Source: an uncultured Bdellovibrio sp.
Lineage (GTDB): Bacteria; Bdellovibrionota; Bdellovibrionia; Bdellovibrionales; Bdellovibrionaceae
Direction of reading: 5' to 3'
Assembly (NCBI GenBank): GCA_946480995.1
Contig: CAMLMF010000006.1
Span: 1 to 20,614, forward strand
Length of the DNA stretch: 20,614 nt
The notes under the pieces are model-generated. The model was not told the DNA's origin. It saw only the letters and a program-made list of their open reading frames with translations, and ran no database searches. Shown piece after piece: positions 14,991 through 20,614 of this stretch; position 1 is the stretch's first letter; each line of letters begins with the position of its first letter. The position numbers and the translations under genes were made by a program.

Positions 14991-16039
14991 GGGCGCACCT
15001 CAGGGGTTGCGGCTGGACTTGCGCTAGGGCTTGGTTTTGGTGAGGGCTTCGCAGTCGCGGCAGGTGAAGGTTTCACGACGGGAGTCGGGGACGGTGCCGC
15101 CGTTGCTGCGGGCGCCGGAGAGGCTGTTACAGTGGGCGTCGCTGTGGGCGTTGCAGAATCCACAGCGCCGTCCTCTGTTGGCGGCGGAGTGAGAGCATAT
15201 TTTTCGCCAAAGTCTTCGTTGGCGGCCTGAGCCACAACGAAAACTTCTTCTACTGAATAGGGATCAACGACAGGGCGTAAATCCACTTTTAATGAAACAC
15301 TAAATGTTTTCTTTTCGACCGATTCAACGATCGCCACCGGGAAGCCTTTAGGGAAGATATTGTCCAGTCCGCCGGTCACAACCAGGTCACCTTCTTTGAC
15401 GTCTTCGGTTCTTTCGACGTACTTCAAAGAAAGAGAACTGCCGTGCTGGCTTTTTCCTTCAACAATCCCGTGGGCTCGGGTTCTTTGTACGATACCATCA
15501 ACAACGGCATAGCGGTCCGTGATTAACATGACGTGGGAAGTGAAGGGTTCTGGTTTAAAGATGTAACCCAAAACGCCGCCCGTTGTAATAACGGCTTGTC
15601 CGGCTTTCAAGCCATCGCTGGTGCCCTTGTTGATTGTCACCGTGCTGTGGTCGATAACCAGATCGCGGCCAATAATTTGTGCAGCCATCAAGCTCATTTT
15701 CGTTTGCTCTTTAAAGCTTAACAAACTGCGCAGGCGTTCGTTTTCCAAAGACAGCTCGTCCATTTTGCCAAGGCGGGCTTGCAGTTCATTATTATGACTT
15801 TGTAAAGCTTCGCTATTTTTTTTGATATCAATCAGGTTGATATACATGGCCGTGGTGTCTTTGACTCCATGGCTAAAAGAAAAGAAGGTTTCGGAAATCG
15901 CGCTGCTTAGCAAAGTGAAGGGCTTAGAGAGCCATGTCGAGCCTTGGGGATTTTGCTGCATGTTGATAGAAACGAGCGGCAAAGCCAAAACAATCCCGAT
16001 CATCACAAGTTTCTTGAGATCAAAGTTGAAAAAGTTCAA
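14987..16039 (-). CDS. mreC: Rod-shape-determining protein MreC
   Basis: 350 residues. Start TTG 16039 is supported by AAGGTG 4 bases upstream and by placing the membrane helix (about 11-26) at the N-terminus. A coiled-coil-like segment spans about 68-108 (N-E-L-Q-A-R-L ... L-E-N-E-R-L-R-S-L-L), followed by the two beta-barrel lobes of periplasmic MreC (about 115-275). Odd feature: the last ~67 residues (284-350) are almost only Pro, Ala, Ser, Thr and Lys, a long disordered tail. MreC activates PBP2-RodA. First gene of the five-gene operon; no convincing promoter is visible in the 71 bases upstream beyond a weak TTGAAT/TAGCGT. Confidence 0.94.
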   Translation of the reverse strand: MNFFNFDLKKLVMIGIVLALPLVSINMQQNPQGSTWLSKPFTLLSSAISETFFSFSHGVKDTTAMYINLIDIKKNSEALQSHNNELQARLGKMDELSLENERLRSLLSFKEQTKMSLMAAQIIGRDLVIDHSTVTINKGTSDGLKAGQAVITTGGVLGYIFKPEPFTSHVMLITDRYAVVDGIVQRTRAHGIVEGKSQHGSSLSLKYVERTEDVKEGDLVVTGGLDNIFPKGFPVAIVESVEKKTFSVSLKVDLRPVVDPYSVEEVFVVAQAANEDFGEKYALTPPPTEDGAVDSATPTATPTVTASPAPAATAAPSPTPVVKPSPAATAKPSPKPSPSASPAATPEVRP

Positions 16040-16110
16040 AAGTCACCTTCTGTTCGTGTGGTAATACTCAAACGCTAGTAAAAAGACTCAGAGAATTCAA
16101 CAATTTCCCC

Positions 16111-16139
16111 TTGAAAAAAAATAAAAATAGTTGGGTAAT
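16111..16139 (+). promoter_or_regulatory. Sigma70-like promoter of the SurA-N-type gene
   Basis: TTGAAA (16111-16116), 17-base spacer rich in A, GGTAAT (16134-16139). The transcript would start near 16146, giving a ~37-base leader with AAGGGA before ATG 16183. Confidence 0.5.
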
Positions 16140-16182
16140 GGAACCGCTAAATAGAAAAGTTGTTTTTAAGGAAGGGATAGTT

Positions 16183-17220
16183 ATGAGCGACAGTATGGCA
16201 GAAAAAATGAAAAGAAAGCTTTCCGCGAAGAGCGTTACAGCGATCGTTCTTTTCGGTGCGATCATTCTTGTTTTCGTGTTTTTTGGATTACCTGGCAAGC
16301 TTGGTGCAGGGGTCGGATCCGTCGCTCGCGTGAACAACACTTTGATCTCTTTGGCGGACTTCCAACAGGAAGAAAACCGTATCAATCAGTACTATCAAAA
16401 CCTGTTCGGCAGTCAGATGGATTTTAGCTCTCAGCGTCAACTTTTGCGCCAGCAAGCTTTGGAAAATTTGGTGCGCATGGAGTTAGTGTCTCAAGCTGCA
16501 CAAAAGAACGGCATTTTGGCCACCGACGCGGAAGTTCGTGATTTCATCGTCAAAGACATTCCCTTTTTCCAACAGAACGGTCAGTTCCAACGTGAATTTT
16601 ACACTCGTTATTTAGAGTCAACACGCTCTAAGCCGGGTGACTTCGAAGGCAAAGTTCGTAAAGACATCGCCAACGTGCGTGTCCGTCAAATGTTTGAGAT
16701 GGTGTCAGCACCAATGACAGCAGAACTTAAAAAAATCCAAGAAGCTAAAGCGCACAAAATCAATGTTCAGTTCGTGAAAATTGATACGGAAGCTGCGATC
16801 AAAGCTTCTTCAAAAGAAAAAGTGGACGCTGCCGTGAAAGCTTTGGATGAAGCCTTAGCTAAAGGTGATGAAGCCGCTGCAAACGCGCAACTTAAAGAGT
16901 TGAAAGCATCGTGGGAAGAAACAGGTTTTGTGGATCTTAGCGCAGAGACCTTCCCAAAAATCACCAGTGCTGTCGCTTCAGAAGCTGTGTTTGAATTGAA
17001 TAAGTCAGCTCCGCTGTTGAAACGTTTGGTTCGTGATGGCAACTCTAAATATGTGTTGAAATTAAAAGAGACAAAAGTAGACGGCATGGCTTCTTTGGAA
17101 CCAATGGCCGCAGAGATGATGCAAAAACGTCGTGGCGATGGAATGTTTGAAGCATGGGTGAATCAGTTCCGTGCAAAATCTCACGTGACGATGAACACAC
17201 AAGCTTTACAAATGATGTAA
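16183..17220 (+). CDS. Membrane-anchored SurA-N/PpiD-like chaperone without parvulin domain
   Basis: 345 residues from ATG 16183, chosen for AAGGGA at 5-base spacing; in-frame codons upstream (to 16111) overlap the promoter. A single membrane helix at about 18-36 with the basic side first gives an anchor with the body in the periplasm, as in PpiD. Residues about 45-190 fit the SurA N-terminal helical domain (V-A-R-V-N-N-T-L-I-S-L-A-D-F opening; repeated long helices with Q-Q-A-L-E-N-L-V). After this PpiD has parvulin-type prolyl isomerase domains; here the sequence goes into a helical, Ala/Lys-rich stretch (about 205-255) and ends without them (PpiD is about 620 residues). Probable periplasmic chaperone for exported proteins. 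Divergent from mreC; its stop overlaps the next start (TAATG). Confidence 0.78.
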   Translation: MSDSMAEKMKRKLSAKSVTAIVLFGAIILVFVFFGLPGKLGAGVGSVARVNNTLISLADFQQEENRINQYYQNLFGSQMDFSSQRQLLRQQALENLVRMELVSQAAQKNGILATDAEVRDFIVKDIPFFQQNGQFQREFYTRYLESTRSKPGDFEGKVRKDIANVRVRQMFEMVSAPMTAELKKIQEAKAHKINVQFVKIDTEAAIKASSKEKVDAAVKALDEALAKGDEAAANAQLKELKASWEETGFVDLSAETFPKITSAVASEAVFELNKSAPLLKRLVRDGNSKYVLKLKETKVDGMASLEPMAAEMMQKRRGDGMFEAWVNQFRAKSHVTMNTQALQMM

Positions 17221-17867
17221 TGCTGCAATTTGTTCGCGAGATTCCTATTCGAATCGTTATTCAAGGAGCCCTGTCTGCACGACGGGGTTTCTTATTTCAT
17301 GTCGCCGCTGGTTTTAGTGGCGAGGTGGACCCTCTTTCTGGAATGAGTGTCAACTTGATGCTTGTCGACCAGTGGCTTTGGAATCTTAAGAAGGATCTTG
17401 AAAGTGATATTTTCCAAGCGACCTCGGAAAGTTTCAACCACACCTTTGCGGAAATCATGGCGATTGCACGCTTACGATTGACTGAAGACGCCACTGAACA
17501 GGGCGTCCATTTAGCCAGTCTGACCTTTCGCGAAGAGCGCGGTGCGACCTTTTCTTGGAACCAGGAAATGCCGCCAGAAGAAATGACCTTCACCAGCTTT
17601 CAGTTCATCGAGTGTCTGCCTAAAGATAAAGAATTCCAACTTCTGCGCTTAGGTTTTCAATGGCACCGCGTGCAGGGGTGTGAAGCAGATTATGCTCACG
17701 AAAGCTTCCGAATTCTAAAGTCTCTGTCTTATGGGGATGCTGAAAGCCTTTATTCAAAGCTTACTGGCATTGCCGGCGTAAGGCTGAGTTCTGGCAGTTT
17801 TTTGCACAGTATTCTTGTTGAGGACCTTGAAGACGGTTCTAAGGTGATTCTTTCACCCCTTCTTTAG
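17220..17867 (+). CDS. Uncharacterised protein coupled to the chaperone gene
   Basis: 215 residues from ATG 17220, which overlaps the preceding stop as TAATG; no Shine-Dalgarno, so translation probably depends on the upstream gene. No signal peptide or membrane helix: a soluble cytoplasmic protein. I do not recognise it firmly. The pattern F-L-F-H-V-A-A-G-F near the start, G-M-S-V-N-L-M-L-V-D-Q-W-L in the next strand-helix and a later F-A-E-I-M-A-I-A-R recalls the 6-pyruvoyl-tetrahydropterin synthase/QueD fold, but the metal-binding His residues of that family are not evident, so at most it is a non-catalytic relative. Possibly two repeats of that fold. Followed by a weak hairpin (CCCC/GGGG at 17944-17957). 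Confidence 0.6.
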   Translation: MLQFVREIPIRIVIQGALSARRGFLFHVAAGFSGEVDPLSGMSVNLMLVDQWLWNLKKDLESDIFQATSESFNHTFAEIMAIARLRLTEDATEQGVHLASLTFREERGATFSWNQEMPPEEMTFTSFQFIECLPKDKEFQLLRLGFQWHRVQGCEADYAHESFRILKSLSYGDAESLYSKLTGIAGVRLSSGSFLHSILVEDLEDGSKVILSPLL

Positions 17868-18020
17868 TCAGTAAGACTTCGTCCCATAATGAAACATTTT
17901 TAGTTTAAAAGTCTCTTCATTTCTTTTCAATATCATACTTAGGCCCCGAAGTTGGGGGTGCGTAGTAAAACCTCAATAAAAATTCGGATATTCCGATAAG
18001 TCCCTAAGAAGTCCGACATT

Positions 18021-18026
18021 TATAAT
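18021..18026 (+). promoter_or_regulatory. Perfect -10 hexamer before the repeat lipoprotein
   Basis: TATAAT lies 26 bases upstream of ATG 18052; a transcript would start near 18033. No good -35 is present at 16-18 bases, so an activator may be needed. Confidence 0.4.
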
Positions 18027-18051
18027 ATTGGATCGTTGTGGTGACGTTGTT

Positions 18052-20614
18052 ATGAATACTAATTTTTTAAGATGTGCTTTTAAAAAATTATTTTTTGTTT
18101 GGATCTTGTTGTTGGCAACAGGGTGTTCTTTATCGTCATCAATCTCAAGCACAATTGATAGTATCTTTACATCAGATTCTTTCCGCGTTGTTCCGCCCTC
18201 TGCGGATATCACCGAGGGTGGTGTCTTAGCTTTAAATGGTGAAAACGGGGAGCCTCCTTATGTGTTCGAAAAAGTGTCGGGAGCGGGCGTTGTTTCTGCT
18301 GAGGGTTCATTTTCTGCTGTTTCATCTGTAGCAAGTCCCACTGTGACCGTGAAGGCTACAGACAAAAATGGCAAAATAGCCTTTGCGGTTTTTAATATTG
18401 TAAAGTCTCCGGAAATTCTTCCTAGTTCGCAAACATTGGCAGTCACGAATAAATTTAAATTTTCTGTATCCGGCGGAAAAGCACCTTATGTTTTTAGTGT
18501 TAAGACAGGTGGCGGATCCATCACGCCGGCGGGTGAATACACAGCTCCGAATGCGACTGGAGCTGCCACTATTGAAGTTGTTGATGCTTTAGGTGGTAAG
18601 GGTCAGGCCTCTATTGCTATCGTAGACGCTTTACAATTCAGCACACCTACGATTACGATGGCGCAAAATACATCAGAGACCTTTGCGACAGTGGGTGGTG
18701 TTGCACCCGTGACTATTGCCTTAGAGTCCGGTTTGGGCAGTTTTGATCCCACAACAAGAGTGTACTCGGCGTCTGGTGTTGCCGGTGTTGCGACTCTTCT
18801 TGCGCGCGACTCTTTGGGGAACGAAGCACGAGCTCAGATTACTATTAATAATACTCTTCTTATCAATCCTCCTTTGATTGAACTTGTTATTAGCTCTCAA
18901 CACACATTCTCTGCTTCCGGTGGGGTGCCGCCTTATACATTTAGTTTGGTGAGTGGTTCTGGCAGTATTACCGCGGCTGGTGTGTATACCGCCCCTGCGG
19001 CTATTGGCACGGCGCAGATTCGCGTGACGGATTCGAAAGGGGCAATAAGCCACTCGTTTGTAAATATCAATCCTGAACTCAGTTTTATTTTTCCCAATAT
19101 TTCGTTGCTTGTGAACGAAACAAAAAATCTTTCTTTGAATGTGATAGGTGGGGCTCCACCTTTGACTTATTCTGTGTCTCCGGGAGCTGGAACGATCAAC
19201 CCATCAACAGGGGTTTTCGTGGCGGGCAGTGCACCTGGTGTTTACACGGCAACAGTTGTTGACAGCAAAGGTTATAGTGCTCAGGCGTCCGTCACTGTGC
19301 AGCCACCAATGGCAATCACTCCTGTGAATGCGACGTTGATGGCGGGTACTGATTTGTCTTACTCTGCATCGGGCGGAACTCCTCCGTACACATTTAGTGT
19401 GGCAACAGGCGGAGGTTCTTTTGCGGGGTCTGTTTACACCGCACCCAACACCGCACAATCTGCGACAGTGCGAGTGACGGATTCATTAGGAAATTTTGTT
19501 ACGACCAATGTCACTGTCAATCCCATCCTGCAAATCTCGCCATCGACTGTTTCCCTGTTAGTTAGTGGCACGCAGGCCTTTATTGCCGCTGGTGGTATTC
19601 CTCCGTACACCTTTAATATCGTCAGCGGCGCGGGCTCCATCGATCCGACGTCGGGTGTATACAATGCTCCTCCGGTGGAAGGCACGGCTTTGCTTGAAGT
19701 GGTCGATGCACAAAGTAATTATGCCCAAGCCTCAATTACAATTTTAGACCAAGTTCGTATCGTGCCATCGCCACTGTCAATGGTTAAAAACAGTTCCTTG
19801 ACGGTTTTGGCAACTGGTGGTTTAGGGCCTTATAAGTTTTCGATTGAAAATGGTGTGGGTACGATTGATTCCGACACGGGACTTTTTGAATCCGCAAATC
19901 AAGCGGGCACAGTCACTGTGAAAGCAACAGATTCTCTTGGTAACTTTGGCACTGGCACAATAATTGTTTACGACTCTTTAACCATTAACAACGCGCCTGA
20001 TGAAATCATGGTCGGTGAAACGATCACGTTGGCGGCTAGTGGTGGTGAGGCTCCGTATGTTTATTCCGTTCAGTCCGGTTCCAGTAGTGCCGCCATCGAT
20101 TCGGCAACGGGAGTTCTGACCGCGACAATGACTCCGGGTACAGCGGTCGTGCGGGTTACGGATAAGTTGAATCAAACTTATGAAAAAACAATCTCTGTTC
20201 GAGCTCTGCTAACGATCGCGCCAACAACTTTGACTTTAGCTCCGAATAACACCTCCCAATTTACGGCAAGTGGTGGTGTGGGAGCTTACACGTTTTCTAT
20301 ATTTTCCGGTGTGGGTTCGACAAGCACGTCAGGACTTTATACAGCACCGGGCACCTCTGGAACGGCTGTTGTTCAGGTGACAGATGCGGGGGGCAGAACA
20401 GCTCAAGCCACTGTCACTATCAATGCCATATTGACATTGACGCCGCCACTGACAAATTTAAAATATTCAGACACACAAAGTTTAAGCGCATCGGGTGGTG
20501 TCCCACCTTATGCATTTAGTAAAATTTCTGGGCCTGGCGCGATCAATGTAAGCGGTGGATTGTTTACTGCAGATACCACCGCCCTTCGGGGACGCGTCGC
20601 CATGTTCACAGGAG
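18052..20614 (+). CDS. Ig-like repeat surface lipoprotein (runs off the window)
   Basis: Open from ATG 18052 to the window end: 854 codons without a stop, C-terminus missing. Residues 1-24 are a lipoprotein signal peptide (basic start, hydrophobic core, L-A-T-G-C with Cys at about 25), then a Ser-rich spacer. The remainder is a tandem array of ~75-residue repeats with the frame S-G-G-x-P-P-Y-x-F-S, G-x-G-S-I, G-V-Y-T-A-P and x-V-x-V-T-D-S-x-G. Starts of the P-P-Y block: 18256, 18481, 18703, 18928, 19156, 19381, 19600, 19825, 20050, 20281 and 20503 (period 219-231 bases). This resembles bacterial Ig-like beta-sandwich domains. Likely an extended, stalk-like cell-surface protein for adhesion or contact; ligand unknown. 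No Shine-Dalgarno is obvious. Confidence 0.88.
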   Translation, partial: MNTNFLRCAFKKLFFVWILLLATGCSLSSSISSTIDSIFTSDSFRVVPPSADITEGGVLALNGENGEPPYVFEKVSGAGVVSAEGSFSAVSSVASPTVTVKATDKNGKIAFAVFNIVKSPEILPSSQTLAVTNKFKFSVSGGKAPYVFSVKTGGGSITPAGEYTAPNATGAATIEVVDALGGKGQASIAIVDALQFSTPTITMAQNTSETFATVGGVAPVTIALESGLGSFDPTTRVYSASGVAGVATLLARDSLGNEARAQITINNTLLINPPLIELVISSQHTFSASGGVPPYTFSLVSGSGSITAAGVYTAPAAIGTAQIRVTDSKGAISHSFVNINPELSFIFPNISLLVNETKNLSLNVIGGAPPLTYSVSPGAGTINPSTGVFVAGSAPGVYTATVVDSKGYSAQASVTVQPPMAITPVNATLMAGTDLSYSASGGTPPYTFSVATGGGSFAGSVYTAPNTAQSATVRVTDSLGNFVTTNVTVNPILQISPSTVSLLVSGTQAFIAAGGIPPYTFNIVSGAGSIDPTSGVYNAPPVEGTALLEVVDAQSNYAQASITILDQVRIVPSPLSMVKNSSLTVLATGGLGPYKFSIENGVGTIDSDTGLFESANQAGTVTVKATDSLGNFGTGTIIVYDSLTINNAPDEIMVGETITLAASGGEAPYVYSVQSGSSSAAIDSATGVLTATMTPGTAVVRVTDKLNQTYEKTISVRALLTIAPTTLTLAPNNTSQFTASGGVGAYTFSIFSGVGSTSTSGLYTAPGTSGTAVVQVTDAGGRTAQATVTINAILTLTPPLTNLKYSDTQSLSASGGVPPYAFSKISGPGAINVSGGLFTADTTALRGRVAMFTG
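18238..20614 (+). repeat. Protein-level tandem repeat, at least 11 units of ~225 bases
   Basis: The repeat is visible in the protein, while the DNA of neighbouring units has diverged and shows no long identical runs. That argues for an old array kept by selection on the fold rather than recent expansion. Spacing between units is 219-231 bases, all multiples of 3. Confidence 0.85.

Noticed and set aside
17977..17999. FliA-type (sigma28) promoter: TAAA ... CCGATAA
   Set aside because: The -10-like CCGATAA is present, but the gap to TAAA is 12 bases where about 15-16 is needed.
18238..20614. CRISPR or DNA tandem repeat
   Set aside because: Period of ~225 bases is in frame and seen only at protein level; there are no short identical repeats with spacers.

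Overview
The window reads as chromosomal DNA of a Gram-negative, rod-shaped bacterium. The mix of genes (LPS-export permease, lytic transglycosylase, full elongasome set, large repeat lipoprotein, many short accessory ORFs) and the style of the proteins fit a Bdellovibrio-like member of the Bdellovibrionota. That assignment is inference from gene content; no rRNA or other marker is present.

Left part (1-6012). A secreted PHB-depolymerase-like hydrolase (+) meets, stop codon on stop codon, a two-gene (-) unit that together makes a ComEC DNA-uptake channel: a membrane 'competence' protein and a separate secreted metallo-beta-lactamase-fold protein. A 315-base gap with one perfect DnaA box follows. 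Then comes a (+) envelope pair (TPR-like periplasmic protein and LysM protein) closed by a strong terminator, and immediately on the terminator's T-run starts dprA. comEC and dprA lie close together, so natural transformation functions are clustered.

Middle part (6013-9808). Between the convergent dprA and lptF/lptG-type genes is a compact three-way-junction RNA candidate with its own sigma70-like promoter. The divergent gene after lptF encodes a degenerate receiver-domain protein whose promoter places the transcript start on the A of its ATG (apparently leaderless). Thioredoxin with a textbook terminator and a secreted lytic transglycosylase follow.

Non-coding island (9809-10625). About 0.8 kb without a convincing intact gene. 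It holds a 144-base imperfect palindrome with internal hairpins, a (+) strand terminator with no (+) gene in front of it, and a small (-) strand gene that becomes a sensible 61-residue protein only if one A is removed from an A8 tract.

Elongasome operon (16039 down to 10626, minus strand): mreC-mreD-mrdA(PBP2)-rodA-ubiE-like methyltransferase, with 4-base overlaps or 2-base gaps throughout, so probably one translationally coupled transcript for lateral-wall peptidoglycan synthesis. mreB is not beside it. Divergent from mreC is a membrane-anchored SurA-N-type chaperone lacking the parvulin domain, coupled by TAATG to an unknown gene.

Right end (18052-20614). A lipoprotein made of at least eleven ~75-residue Ig-like repeats runs open off the window edge.
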